From: Croceimicrobium hydrocarbonivorans
GTDB taxonomy: Bacteria > Bacteroidota > Bacteroidia > Flavobacteriales > Schleiferiaceae
Assembly (NCBI RefSeq): GCF_014524565.1
Contig: NZ_CP060139.1
Location: 248,001 to 312,000 of the forward strand
DNA length: 64,000 nucleotides
Direction of reading: 5' to 3'
Below, in pieces: positions 49,667 to 59,530 of this stretch (the stretch's first letter is position 1; every line of letters begins with the position of its first letter). The notes beneath the pieces are model-generated. The model made no database searches. It was not told where the DNA came from and saw only the letters and a program-made list of their open reading frames with translations. A program made the position numbers and the translations under genes.

Positions 49667-50092
49667 TCACCAAACCCTCCTCAAATTCCAAATATGGTTT
49701 TCAGATAGCGAATCAAAAGCCATTTTAAACTCTGCCTCATTTTTCAATAGAATTGGATAGACCACGGGGAGAATTCCCGGAGATTCCTTTTCATTTTCTA
49801 AGTAGAATACTTCTCTACCTTTATACTGTCTGATTTCCCAATTAGCCTCCTTTCGGCCAATAGAGCCATTACTTAAACTATCCAATAAGAGAGCCTTCCC
49901 ATTATTATATAAATACAAATATTGTGAATGGTCTTGCAAACTATCGGTGCTTTTATGCTGACTTGAACTAATCTGGATAAAATCTGATCTCCAGACTTCA
50001 TAATCAGTGCTCGATGTTTCAGCTGCGGAATCACAGGATTGAGCACCGAAAAGCAGGAAAATGAATAAGCTTAGTAAAAGTGTGTTTTTCAT
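49667..50092 (-). CDS. Small lipoprotein, unknown function
   Basis: A 141-residue lipoprotein (lipobox GAQSC, Cys at residue 20). The mature part is mixed beta (EVWRSDFIQISSSQHKST, YLYLYNNGKALLLDS, SIGRKEANWEIRQYKGREVFYLEN) and resembles small lipocalin-like lipoproteins of Bacteroidota. It overlaps the next upstream gene by 4 nt (ATGA), so the two are coupled. No family name is assigned. Confidence 0.65.
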   Translation of the reverse strand: MKNTLLLSLFIFLLFGAQSCDSAAETSSTDYEVWRSDFIQISSSQHKSTDSLQDHSQYLYLYNNGKALLLDSLSNGSIGRKEANWEIRQYKGREVFYLENEKESPGILPVVYPILLKNEAEFKMAFDSLSENHIWNLRRVW

Positions 50093-50583
50093 TTATTCCC
50101 CATTCCCCCTTGTCCACAATCAATTTCAGCCAATAGGTCCCGAACCTTTTGATTTACTCGCCTAATTCCTTCTCTCATGTACAGCGAATTACCCAAACAA
50201 GAATTCCCAAAACAGAGGTAAATGAATTCAGAATCCTTGGCTAGGCTTGCCTCTTGGGCATGCCTAAAACTATTCATACTGGATGCATATATCTGAATAG
50301 GAGTTCCTTCTTCAAAGTGCTTTTGGGCTATTTGCTCAAATCTTTGAATCAAGGCATCCGCCAATAGGCTATCTTCAATAACATCGAGGTATACCATAGC
50401 GGCAAAGCTACGGATGGCCTCCTGCCAATATTGTGAGGTATCCAGGCAAGCTATGGTGTCAAAGTCTTGAAATTTCCGATTCAGAAGCGCTAGATTCATC
50501 GATTTATATTCCGATTCATCAATGACTTGACCCTGGAGATTCAACAAACTAAAAATGAAAAATAGCAGAGCTAAATAACGCAT
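50089..50583 (-). CDS. Small secreted helical protein, unknown function
   Basis: A 164-residue secreted protein with signal peptide (MRYLALLFFIFSLLNLQGQ). The mature part is mostly helical with two cysteines in YLCFGNSCLGNSLYM and a third in DTIACLD, which could form a disulfide. It ends in DCGQGGMGNK. It overlaps the downstream lipoprotein by 4 nt. I recognise no family; envelope location is supported only by the signal. Confidence 0.6.
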   Translation of the reverse strand: MRYLALLFFIFSLLNLQGQVIDESEYKSMNLALLNRKFQDFDTIACLDTSQYWQEAIRSFAAMVYLDVIEDSLLADALIQRFEQIAQKHFEEGTPIQIYASSMNSFRHAQEASLAKDSEFIYLCFGNSCLGNSLYMREGIRRVNQKVRDLLAEIDCGQGGMGNK

Positions 50584-50786
50584 ATAGAACCTGACGATCT
50601 TTTAAATTTCTCAAGGATAGGGGCACAACTTTTAAATAGAGCCTTCATTTAGTAAATATAAACAGAGCGATGGTATCTCCCTCTTTCACTTGTGTATTAA
50701 GGGGAAGAACGAATGGCGGTAAAAGGATAATTGAGAATGGTTTAGTTATTAATCCTCTAGCTGGGACTTCATGCTGCTTATACCCT

Positions 50787-50819
50787 AAAAAACCCCTCAC
50801 AATTTCTCATGAGGGGTTT
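50787..50819 (-). terminator. Terminator downstream of the metalloprotease gene
   Basis: AAACCCCTCA (50790-50799) pairs with TGAGGGGTTT (50810-50819) around a 10-nt loop; on the minus strand the stem is followed by six T residues. It lies 34 nt past the stop of the metalloprotease gene at 50853. Confidence 0.85.
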
Positions 50820-50852
50820 CCATCTTCTCTTACAGAGGATAAAGAAATACGC

Positions 50853-53800
50853 TTAATCCAGCTTCACAAAGCTTAAGGTGCTTTGGGTAGGTCCGGATAC
50901 CCGTATTTTATAATGACCGGCTGGCCAGGATTCGCAATTCAGTTCATAACGATTGGCGGTATAATCCAATTCCAAGCTTTGAATTAATTGGCCGTTTAAG
51001 CCAAATACCTCAACTTGAAGGTTTTCGGTCCATTTGGCCTTTTCAAAATTCCATTCCAATTGCAAGGATTCACGAGCAGGATTAGGATAGAGCGACACCA
51101 AGTTCTCTGCTAGTAAGCTATTGTCATTTGCCCTTCCATTAGAGCCCATTCCATCCGGAAGGAAAGTAGGTTCTACATAAGCCGTGCTGCCGGAAAGGAA
51201 TTTCTCCCAACCATCAATCATCCTTTGAGTCACGGGCAATTTATCGGCATAATTCCGCTTCAACTCCACCAAGAATTGCTGATCTCTGGCAGTAGACTCA
51301 CTGGCATAATATTGGGCAGCGGCCTTTTCAATCCAACGGATTTCGTTCCAGTATTGCACTTCATCTGCCGACCAATCGGCAGCGGGCTCAGCGTTCATCA
51401 ATAAGGCCCATTCGGCACTATTGCCTTCGGCTTTTAAAAGCCCCAGGAGGTAAAGCTTAGGATACAATTCGGAACGACTCTTTAAGAAGCTCTTTAATTG
51501 TGTAGTTCCTTCCTCTTCAGACTGGGCTGCATAATGGCTGATAAGGGTGCGCAAGGCTGCATCTCGTAATTCGGTGGCCGCTAAAAGCGCTTCCAATTGT
51601 TCTTCATCGGCACCCAATTGATATTGAGCGAGCAAAGCATCATAATAATTGAGCTCACTCTGAGCCTGCGCCATTTTGCCTTTAGAACCGGAAGGATCTT
51701 CACCTGGATCTGTTCCACCTCCTGAACCAGCAGTTAAATCGGGACAGGCAGAATTATAGTTCACATTAAAGCTATAATAGGATTCGGTAATGCCTGAGGA
51801 ATTATTAGGATTATAACGAGGATCCCCTCCACCATAGTTATAGAAATGATGGCGAGCTGTATTGATATAATCCGAAGACCCTAGAGTGAAGAGATTATTA
51901 GCCAGATTATTCACGCTCCCCGCATAAGAACCTTGATGCTCTGAAATCCCCTGATTACCGCTAGTACTGGTTCCGCTTACATAGATGTCCATATAATTAC
52001 CCGCACCATAGCCAAAGTCATTGCAACGGAAATCCAAGCCATCATTATTTGTAGAAGATCGGTTCCAACCATAGGCTTCAAAGCCTACACTTAAATTATC
52101 AGCCCGGTTGCGATAGGCTAAATTATTAGCTTCTCCACAATTGGTAAATAATGCTCCAATGGCTGGTGCCGAACCTACTGTTCCTACAAACTGGTTATTA
52201 TAGCAATCAAAAGCAGAGCTGGCATCGAAATACAAACCATAATTGATAAACTGCAAATTGTAAGTGCGAGGAATATCAAAGTAATTCTCTATGATCTTGG
52301 CATTGTTGATCGCCGCCAGGAAAATTCCGCCATCATTATTTTCGAAATGGCTGTATTGTACAGTCACTCTATGATAGGGAGATAACAGATAATTCCAAGC
52401 TTCTATCGCATGTTCGTAACCCGAAAACTCACTGTAAATACCACCATGGGGATCGGCAAACTTCGAATAGAGACCATCCACCTTAAAAGAGCCCCCCAAG
52501 GAATAAATAGCCTGGGTACCTTGATTTAAGTCATAATAATCTACATCGGTATCAAAGCGACATCCGCGAAAGCTTACTCCAACTACATCCCAAATCGAAA
52601 CATTCGCGGTTAAACTGATCATTTGATAAGCATCATCGCGGATAAAATCCGTATTCTCAAAAGTGGCCTGATAGGCTAATTCTACCCCTTTATAATAGCT
52701 ATGGTAGCTTAATAATTGCACATCGCGACGGTTATTGTAGAAATGTGAATTCTTGGCGATGATGATACCACCCGTGGTTCCAGAAATCCAATCTCCTTTG
52801 GAATCCACCCCGGAATTAGTCACCCCATCGCGAGCGTATTCAATAGTACCGCCATTAATCATTTCCAATACCGGTTGATTCACTACCGTTTGACTCACTC
52901 TATCATTACCATGCAGATAGACTCCTTGCCAGTAGCGACCGATATAGGTAGCATAGGGATCATTCTCTTGCGGATAGGCACAATTCCCTGCTTTGGTAAT
53001 GGTACCGCCATTAATCAACAATCTAGCACCGGGTTTTACGATGATTTTGCCTTCGGGCTGCATGTACACCGTGCACTTGATTTCCAGAGTAGCACCAGTT
53101 TCTACTACAATATCACTGTAAATCCAATGCTCAAAATCCCAGCTTTCACTGTGGGCTATAGTCATAGGTGTAGTCGAATAACCACTCATAAAAGGCCCGA
53201 TTCTAGAGTTTAAAGGGTTCTTTCCAATATTGGTTGCCAGATGACAAATCCCTAATTGCAGAGGTGACATATAATTTCCTTCATGACCATTCATGAAATT
53301 ATTGGTGCAACCATCATGCAGAGCCGCATTAGGGTTTTGACCACTGCTTGAATGTATTACGCTATCGCATTGAAAAGCATAAGCAGAGCCTGGTGCATAG
53401 GGAGGATTATGGATAAAAACATCCGATAAGAAATAGGGATCAGCAGGATTAAGGGTACTACTATCGTAGGTATGATCTAATCCAAAACAATGACCAATTT
53501 CATGGGCCAAATGGGCCGCTAAACTCCAATCTCGATAATAGTTATTACTTCCTGCGGGATGTTCTGCAATTGAAACGGGACAGGCAGAATTACCATTAAT
53601 CGGAACACATCCATAGCCTTGATTTTGAGGATCATCAGTTGTCACAATCATTGGTAGGCCAGTTCCATAGGTTGTCATATATCCCCACCATTTCGAAGGA
53701 TGCCCGGAGGTAATGTGTATGTTTAGGAAATCCGCTGCCTCGGGATGGGCCTGAAATAGAAGGTTATTCATATTCGCAGAACTCATGGAAGCATTGATCG

Positions 53801-54281
53801 CCGAATTCTGCATGAAGTAGATTTCATGAAATTCCACCGCGAGCTTCTTAATATTTAAATCATTTACTCCTGTGATCGGATCTGATGGACCAGGATTAAA
53901 GCTGTACCAAACATTATTTACCAAATCCATAATGGATAAGAAACGCTGATAGGTAGTTGGTGTATTCTGGAAATTCTTCTGCCCATTATCATCTTGCCAG
54001 ATTACCACATTCACATGCACGGTTTTAAGAGCAGTATTAGCATTGGGAATGTGATTCTCCTTCTTCGAATAATAATTCACATAATCCATACTTAATGCGG
54101 AACATCCCGCACCAGCGGCCGAAGTTTTCGCTAAGGTCGTGCTTGCCGGCAAATGAGTGCCACAATCATGATAATCCTGCGACTTTAAAGAGTAGCTAAA
54201 GCCCAGTAGTAGGACTGAGAATAAAAAGGGGGAAAACAAGCTGGGCTTTTTGAGCCGAAGTTGAAAAGTGTGTGTTTTCAT
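50853..54281 (-). CDS. Large secreted zinc metalloprotease with T9SS sorting tail
   Basis: A 1142-residue secreted protein with signal peptide (LFSPFLFSVLLLGFSYSLKSQ). The zincin motif HEIGHCFGLDH lies near residue 264, followed by a long parallel beta-helix-like region (about 370-840) with repeated NSGVDSKGDWISG and HFYNNRRDVQLLSY type rungs. A helical region (about 880-1020) and a type A T9SS tail (SLYPNPARESLQLEW to SFVKLD) complete it. This suggests a surface or secreted peptidase with a substrate-binding beta-helix. The exact peptidase family is not certain; the HExxHxxGxxH pattern fits metzincins such as M43. Confidence 0.85.
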   Translation of the reverse strand: MKTHTFQLRLKKPSLFSPFLFSVLLLGFSYSLKSQDYHDCGTHLPASTTLAKTSAAGAGCSALSMDYVNYYSKKENHIPNANTALKTVHVNVVIWQDDNGQKNFQNTPTTYQRFLSIMDLVNNVWYSFNPGPSDPITGVNDLNIKKLAVEFHEIYFMQNSAINASMSSANMNNLLFQAHPEAADFLNIHITSGHPSKWWGYMTTYGTGLPMIVTTDDPQNQGYGCVPINGNSACPVSIAEHPAGSNNYYRDWSLAAHLAHEIGHCFGLDHTYDSSTLNPADPYFLSDVFIHNPPYAPGSAYAFQCDSVIHSSSGQNPNAALHDGCTNNFMNGHEGNYMSPLQLGICHLATNIGKNPLNSRIGPFMSGYSTTPMTIAHSESWDFEHWIYSDIVVETGATLEIKCTVYMQPEGKIIVKPGARLLINGGTITKAGNCAYPQENDPYATYIGRYWQGVYLHGNDRVSQTVVNQPVLEMINGGTIEYARDGVTNSGVDSKGDWISGTTGGIIIAKNSHFYNNRRDVQLLSYHSYYKGVELAYQATFENTDFIRDDAYQMISLTANVSIWDVVGVSFRGCRFDTDVDYYDLNQGTQAIYSLGGSFKVDGLYSKFADPHGGIYSEFSGYEHAIEAWNYLLSPYHRVTVQYSHFENNDGGIFLAAINNAKIIENYFDIPRTYNLQFINYGLYFDASSAFDCYNNQFVGTVGSAPAIGALFTNCGEANNLAYRNRADNLSVGFEAYGWNRSSTNNDGLDFRCNDFGYGAGNYMDIYVSGTSTSGNQGISEHQGSYAGSVNNLANNLFTLGSSDYINTARHHFYNYGGGDPRYNPNNSSGITESYYSFNVNYNSACPDLTAGSGGGTDPGEDPSGSKGKMAQAQSELNYYDALLAQYQLGADEEQLEALLAATELRDAALRTLISHYAAQSEEEGTTQLKSFLKSRSELYPKLYLLGLLKAEGNSAEWALLMNAEPAADWSADEVQYWNEIRWIEKAAAQYYASESTARDQQFLVELKRNYADKLPVTQRMIDGWEKFLSGSTAYVEPTFLPDGMGSNGRANDNSLLAENLVSLYPNPARESLQLEWNFEKAKWTENLQVEVFGLNGQLIQSLELDYTANRYELNCESWPAGHYKIRVSGPTQSTLSFVKLD

Positions 54282-54687
54282 GTTACAGAATTTATTCCGT
54301 TAATGTAACTGATAAACAGATACTTAAAACAAAATTCACGACGAATCAAACTATCCTAAATGCTTCCATTTGAGTCCTCTAAATCAGAATATCAAAACTC
54401 ATCCCTCAGACCAAACTTTCATCCCTCCTGCCCTTCTTTTCGTCCCAAATGAGGTGGATAAAAAAATTTAAACTTTTTAAATTATGGATAGTGATTTGGC
54501 ACGAAATACAACCATTAAAGGGCCTTAGGTTGAAATAAAGGCGCTGATTAAAGCTTAAAAAACGCTAATGAGTCCTAACATGTCTCAGAAAAGGATACCA
54601 ATACACCTTTCAATTCAGTATTTCAGGCGCATCGACTAGTGGCCTTTCTGAACACTTCGTACCTTTATACAAATTGAATTTTCTGTC
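54282..54687. other. Divergent intergenic region, no gene found
   Basis: About 405 nt between the minus-strand metalloprotease and the plus-strand UspA gene. It probably holds the promoters for both. TACCTTTATAC at 54659-54669 resembles a -7 box for the UspA operon. No repeat, hairpin or reading frame is supported. Confidence 0.7.
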
Positions 54688-55551
54688 TTGAAACCTTTCA
54701 ACAAAATGGTCATGGGCATTGGCCTCAGCCCCAGTTTAATTGCCAATGTAAAAGAAGCCGCACGCCTCTGTGAACACCTCGCGAACGAGATTATTTTCGT
54801 GCATGTAGGAGATGGTAAAACGGCTAGTCGCGAAGAAATTGAAAGCCAAGTTCAAAGTATTGGCGCAGTTCAAGTCCCGCATCAGTTCCTTTGGCTGGAA
54901 GGTGATATTTCAGATCGCATTCTCCAGGTATGTGAAGAGCAGGAAGCAGACCTCTTAATGGTGGGAGCCCTACCCCGTGAAGGCCTCCTGCGCTATTATA
55001 TGGGCTCGGTAGCCCGACAATTAGTGCGGAAATCCAATTGTAGCATTATGCTACTCACTCAGCCCATGCGCTTCCCTAAAGCCTATCGTCATATTGTGGT
55101 AAGTGGTGCCAAGCATCCCAAAACCCGCGATACCATTCACAAAACCCTGGAAGTGGCCGATGCCCTGGGAACCAAGCTTCTGCATATTGTAGAAGAAATT
55201 GCTCCCGACAAAAAGACCAGTCGCGCCGCCGATGAAAAAGAACAAGCCCGCTGCAATCGCTGGCGCCATATAATTGAAGAACGCGAACAGCATCGCATTA
55301 AGCTAGCCCTGAAAGAAGAAGATCCCCATAATTTGGAAATTGAAAATCAGGTGATCTTCGGTAAACCCGGATACAGCATTGGCCATTTTACCCAAAGCAG
55401 TGGAGCCGAATTATTAGTCTTGAATTCGCCGGATACCAAACTCGGCTTTATGGATCGGGTTTTTACCCATGATTTGGAATACATCCTTTCCGAGCTTCCC
55501 AGTGATTTATTAATCGTGCATAGCAGCGATCCAAAGCCCATGAATGCTTAA
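54688..55551 (+). CDS. Universal stress protein with two tandem UspA domains
   Basis: A 287-residue protein with two UspA-like domains. The first (about 3-130) has the ATP-loop region MVGALPREGLLRYYMGSVARQL. The second (about 135-287) has HIVVSGAKHPKTRDT and the degenerate loop LVLNSPDTKLGFMDRVFTHDLEY. Usp proteins respond to starvation and envelope stress; some bind ATP. It is the first gene of an operon with the SulP transporter (8-nt overlap). The start is TTG at 54688 (MKPFNKMVMGIG), with an ATG six codons later as an alternative. Confidence 0.85.
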   Translation: MKPFNKMVMGIGLSPSLIANVKEAARLCEHLANEIIFVHVGDGKTASREEIESQVQSIGAVQVPHQFLWLEGDISDRILQVCEEQEADLLMVGALPREGLLRYYMGSVARQLVRKSNCSIMLLTQPMRFPKAYRHIVVSGAKHPKTRDTIHKTLEVADALGTKLLHIVEEIAPDKKTSRAADEKEQARCNRWRHIIEEREQHRIKLALKEEDPHNLEIENQVIFGKPGYSIGHFTQSSGAELLVLNSPDTKLGFMDRVFTHDLEYILSELPSDLLIVHSSDPKPMNA

Positions 55552-57718
55552 GGACACTAAGAACATTCCCCATAATATTCAATCGGGACTGATCGTCTCT
55601 TTGGTGGCTTTACCCCTAGGATTCGGTTTAGCTTTAGCTAGTGGGGTGCCTCCTATGGCGGGTATTATTGCCACGGTAGCAGGTGCCGTTCTCTTTTCCT
55701 TATTAGGGAGTTCCCGACTGATCATTGCCGGGCCCGGAAATGGCTTAGTGGTATTAAGTCTCTATGCAGTGGGAGTCTTGGGTCAGGGGAATCCAGCCCT
55801 GGGGTATTCCCTACTTCTGGGTGCTATCTTAATGTCGGGGATCTTTATTCTGCTCATGGGACTCTTTCGCTTTGGGGTATTGGCCGAACTTTTCCCTGCC
55901 GCCGCCATTCGGGGGATGCTGGCCGCCATTGGCCTAATTATTTTGAGTCGGCAATTGCATGTATTATTAGGGGTAGACCCGCAATCCAGCTCTGCTTTTG
56001 GACTCTTGGCCGAATTAGGAAATAGCATCGGTCTTATTCAAAATGGTAGCGCTCCCCTAGCTGCCTGGACTTTGGGTTTAGTGAGTTTAGCACTGCTCTT
56101 TATACTACCGAAAATTCGCTTTTGGCCTTTTCAAAAAATTCCGGGTCCCATGTGGGTTTTAGCGCTGGGAATCGGCTATAGCTACCTCTCCCCACATTTT
56201 GCCCTATGGCCCCAATTGCCGGATAGCCATTTAATCAGCTTGCCACCCGAAATATTAGATGCCTTCACCTTCCCTTCTTTTAAAGCCATGGGCACCGGCA
56301 GTTTCTGGACCATCAGCCTAAGCTTGGCCTTTATTGCCGCGGTTGAATCACTACTTAGCATTAAAGCCATCGACAAGCTGGATCCTGAGCAAAGGCGCTC
56401 CAATGCCAATAAAGATCTGCGGGCCTTGGGAATTGCTACCATCGGCTCCAGCCTGATTGGCGGTCTTAATGTAGTAGCGGTAATCGCCCGCTCTTCGGTA
56501 AACTTAAATAATGGCGCCAGTTCTGCTTGGTCTAATCTTTTTCACGGTTTATTCCTGGTGCTTTTCCTGGCTTTGTTTAGCATTCAATTGGAGCATATTC
56601 CACTGGCGGTTCTGGCCGCTATTTTAGTGCATACCGGCTATAAATTAACCGCGCCTTCGCAATTCCGGGCTATGGCCGAATTAGGTCGGGATGAGCTCCT
56701 GCTCTTCATTTTCACCTATCTCGCTACCCTGGCCAGCAATCTGATTATTGGCATTCTCAGTGGCATGCTTATCACTTTGGTGTATCAGCTCTTCAGCTTG
56801 AAAAAACGTGGCTATTACCTGCGCAGCCTCTTTAGGCCCAATGTTCTACTCTTCGAAGAACAAGAACACAAATACCACTTGAGTGTAAAAACCATGTCCA
56901 ACTTCCTCAATTTCATTCGCCTTAAAAAGCAAATGGATACAGTGGAACCTCAGGCGGAGCTTATCCTGGATTTTAGTCTGGCAGAATATGTGGACCATTC
57001 AGTTTTGGAACATGTGCAGCAATACCGTCATCGCTTTGAGGCGGCTGGCGGAAGTTTGGAAACTATTGGTCTGGATGATTTAGGTCAGCTCTCCTCCCAC
57101 CCCTTAGCCACGCGCCGACCCCTGAAAAAAGGCAGCTCCAAAAGAGGAAAGCTTACCCGCCGGCAGAAAATGCTGCGCCTCTATGCTGCGGAGCATAATT
57201 TCCGCTTTCAATATTCTGAGGTAGAAGACGACGGACGCTTTAAAGGTTTTGAATATTTTCAGGATAAATACCTGCATTTGCTGCGCAATCGGATTGAATG
57301 CCGCAATCAAAATTGGCTGTGGGCCGATATCCATTATGAGGACACTGATTTCTATGGCAATGCTCTACGACATGCCAGTATGGTCTATTTACCACTGCCT
57401 TCGGAAACGGCGCCTTTTGTTTTGGATCAAGAACGACTCTTAGATCGAGTAGCGCATTTGGCAGGCTTCAAGGATATCAATTTTGAAAGGCATCCGGATT
57501 TCTCCAAGCGTTTTAAGCTCAAGGGGGAAGATGAAAAGTCGATTCGGAAATTCTTTGAAGGGCCCTTAATTCCCTTTCTCGAAAGCCATAAACAATACCA
57601 TATCGAATGCAATGGCAGGGCTCTGCTGATCTTTGCCAAAGAAAGGCATACAACCGTGAGTGAGACCAAGCAAATGGTTAATTTTGCCGAGCAATTGACG
57701 GAAGTATTAAAGCCATGA
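55544..57718 (+). CDS. SulP-family inorganic anion transporter with unusual C-terminal extension
   Basis: A 724-residue membrane protein. The first 430 residues carry about 11-12 helices of the SulP/SLC26 fold (VALPLGFGLALASGVPPMAGI, GPGNGLVVLSLYAVGVL, IAAVESLLSIKAID). A STAS-like domain follows (about 460-520, ILDFSLAEYVDHSVLEHV). A further 200 residues do not fit a STAS domain (FKGFEYFQDKYLHLL, WLWADIHYEDTDFYG, HIECNGRALLIFAKE). Transported anion could be sulfate, bicarbonate or another; the sequence does not decide. It overlaps UspA by 8 nt and miaE by 4 nt. Confidence 0.85.
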   Translation: MLKDTKNIPHNIQSGLIVSLVALPLGFGLALASGVPPMAGIIATVAGAVLFSLLGSSRLIIAGPGNGLVVLSLYAVGVLGQGNPALGYSLLLGAILMSGIFILLMGLFRFGVLAELFPAAAIRGMLAAIGLIILSRQLHVLLGVDPQSSSAFGLLAELGNSIGLIQNGSAPLAAWTLGLVSLALLFILPKIRFWPFQKIPGPMWVLALGIGYSYLSPHFALWPQLPDSHLISLPPEILDAFTFPSFKAMGTGSFWTISLSLAFIAAVESLLSIKAIDKLDPEQRRSNANKDLRALGIATIGSSLIGGLNVVAVIARSSVNLNNGASSAWSNLFHGLFLVLFLALFSIQLEHIPLAVLAAILVHTGYKLTAPSQFRAMAELGRDELLLFIFTYLATLASNLIIGILSGMLITLVYQLFSLKKRGYYLRSLFRPNVLLFEEQEHKYHLSVKTMSNFLNFIRLKKQMDTVEPQAELILDFSLAEYVDHSVLEHVQQYRHRFEAAGGSLETIGLDDLGQLSSHPLATRRPLKKGSSKRGKLTRRQKMLRLYAAEHNFRFQYSEVEDDGRFKGFEYFQDKYLHLLRNRIECRNQNWLWADIHYEDTDFYGNALRHASMVYLPLPSETAPFVLDQERLLDRVAHLAGFKDINFERHPDFSKRFKLKGEDEKSIRKFFEGPLIPFLESHKQYHIECNGRALLIFAKERHTTVSETKQMVNFAEQLTEVLKP

Positions 57719-58302
57719 GCATTTTACGACTAAAATTACCTACCGATCCCCGGTGGGCGAATATCGCCGAAAAGAACATTGAAGAAATCTTAACCGACCA
57801 CGCTTTTTGTGAACAGAAAGCCGCCTCTTATGCCATCTCCCTCCTGATTACCTATCCGGAGCACAGCGATTTGGTAGATGCCATGGCAGCTCTGGCCCAA
57901 GAAGAGATGAGTCATTTTGAAATGGTCCACAAACGTATTCGCGAGCGCGGCCTGGTTTTAGGTCGGGAGCGCAAGGATGAATATGTAGCGCGGATAAGCC
58001 AGTTCTTCCCCAAAACCCCGGATCGCGATTTACGCTTAGTACATCGCCTGCTTATTGCTGCTTTAATTGAAGCCCGCAGTTGCGAACGTTTTAAAGTGCT
58101 TTCGGATCATATCGAAGACCAAGAGTTAGCAGAATTCTACCGCGATTTAATGGTAAGTGAGGCGAATCATTATACCATGTTTCTCAAATTCGCGCGCCAA
58201 TTTGGTGAACGCGAAAATGTAGATCAAATGTGGGACGAGCTGCTAAGCTTCGAAGCTGAAGTCATGAAAGACTTTGGCACCAAAGAGCACATTCACGGAT
58301 AA
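57715..58302 (+). CDS. miaE: tRNA-(ms2io6A)-hydroxylase MiaE
   Basis: A 195-residue non-haem diiron monooxygenase that hydroxylates the isopentenyl side chain of ms2i6A37 in tRNA. The four-helix ferritin-like iron ligands are visible as EQKAASYAI, EEMSHFEMVHKR, EARSCERFKVL and SEANHYTMF. The gene overlaps the SulP gene by 4 nt. Its substrate is made by MiaA (7.2 kb), so both enzymes of this modification are in the window. Anaerobic bacteria lack miaE, so its presence suggests an aerobic or facultative organism. Confidence 0.92.
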   Translation: MSILRLKLPTDPRWANIAEKNIEEILTDHAFCEQKAASYAISLLITYPEHSDLVDAMAALAQEEMSHFEMVHKRIRERGLVLGRERKDEYVARISQFFPKTPDRDLRLVHRLLIAALIEARSCERFKVLSDHIEDQELAEFYRDLMVSEANHYTMFLKFARQFGERENVDQMWDELLSFEAEVMKDFGTKEHIHG

Positions 58303-58330
58303 TCATTGGCGCAAGCCTAAAACACCTCTC

Positions 58331-59407
58331 ATGAAAAAATTAGTTTTAGATCAGGTTCATCAGGACCTGGGTGGCAAAATGGTTGATTTTGCTGGTTTTC
58401 ACATGCCTGTTCAATACGAAGGCCTCAAGGTAGAGCATCTCCATGTGCGCGAAAAAGTGGGCGTATTTGATGTGAGCCATATGGGCGAATTCTTTGTTAG
58501 TGGCCCGGCAGCATTAGACTTCCTGCAAAAGACCACCAGCAATGATGTATCCAAATTAAGTCCTGGTAAGATTCAGTACAGCTGCATGCCTAATGATAAA
58601 GGCGGTATTGTTGATGACCTTTTGGTGTACTGCATAGCGGAAGGTGAATACCTCCTTGTGGTAAATGCTTCCAATATTGATAAGGACTATGCCTGGTTAG
58701 ACTCCCATCGTCCGGAAGGAGTGAAAATGGATAACCAAAGTGATGATTGGTCATTATTCGCCGTACAAGGTCCTAAGGCGGCCGAAGCCCTGCAATCCTT
58801 AACCGAAACCGACTTAGCGGCTATGACCTATTATACCTTCGAAATGGGTAAAATAGACGGTGCGGAGGCAATTATCTCCGCCACGGGATATACCGGAGCT
58901 GGCGGTTTTGAGATCTATGTGAAGAACGAAAATGCCATGCAGGTTTGGAATGCCATTTTCAAAGCGGGAGCAGATTTCGACATCAAGCCTATTGGCCTAG
59001 GTGCCCGCGATACCCTACGCATGGAAAAAGGCTTCTGCCTCTATGGAAACGATATTGACGACAGCACCTCTCCCCTGGAAGCTGGCCTTGGCTGGATCAC
59101 CAAGTTTAGCAAAGACTTCATCAACTCTGAAGCTTTACAAGCCCAGAAAGAAGCAGGTTTAAGTCGACGCTTAACCGGCTTTATCATGGAAGACCGTGGT
59201 ATTCCTCGTAAAGATTACCGCATCCTCAATGCCGAAGGTGAAGCGATTGGCGTGGTTACCTCCGGCACCCAGTCTCCCAGCCTGGACCAAGCGATTGGCT
59301 TAGGTTATCTCAACAAGCCTTATGATGCCGCCGACACCGAGATCTATATCGAAGTACGGAATAAGCAGTTGAAGGCGAGAGTTAGTAAGCCTCCGTTTCT
59401 AAAGTGA
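58331..59407 (+). CDS. gcvT: Aminomethyltransferase, glycine cleavage system T protein
   Basis: A 358-residue tetrahydrofolate-dependent enzyme. It takes the aminomethyl group from the lipoylated H protein and releases ammonia and 5,10-methylene-THF. Signatures are FDVSHMGEFFVSG, the folate-binding ATGYTGAGGFEIYV, GLGARDTLRMEKGFCLYGNDI and TSGTQSPSLDQAIGLGYL. Length is normal. I chose ATG 58331 (MKKLVLDQ); the longer frame back to 58274 overlaps miaE. gcvH and gcvP are not nearby. LipA (16.1 kb) provides the lipoyl group used by its partner. Confidence 0.95.
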   Translation: MKKLVLDQVHQDLGGKMVDFAGFHMPVQYEGLKVEHLHVREKVGVFDVSHMGEFFVSGPAALDFLQKTTSNDVSKLSPGKIQYSCMPNDKGGIVDDLLVYCIAEGEYLLVVNASNIDKDYAWLDSHRPEGVKMDNQSDDWSLFAVQGPKAAEALQSLTETDLAAMTYYTFEMGKIDGAEAIISATGYTGAGGFEIYVKNENAMQVWNAIFKAGADFDIKPIGLGARDTLRMEKGFCLYGNDIDDSTSPLEAGLGWITKFSKDFINSEALQAQKEAGLSRRLTGFIMEDRGIPRKDYRILNAEGEAIGVVTSGTQSPSLDQAIGLGYLNKPYDAADTEIYIEVRNKQLKARVSKPPFLK

Positions 59408-59530
59408 TTTCTAGACTTTAGACGATAGACATTAGAACGGGCGGAGCCCTTTTAGAGGGGTATTTAGTTTTGGAATTAAGTGATTAGTTCCAATGGGTTA
59501 AAGCCCTAAGAATTTTAGATACGATTTGGA

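Noticed and set aside
50670-50876. A 68-codon plus-strand frame between the helical secreted protein and the metalloprotease
   Set aside because: It runs through the terminator hairpin at 50787-50819 and into the metalloprotease end, with no coding signature.
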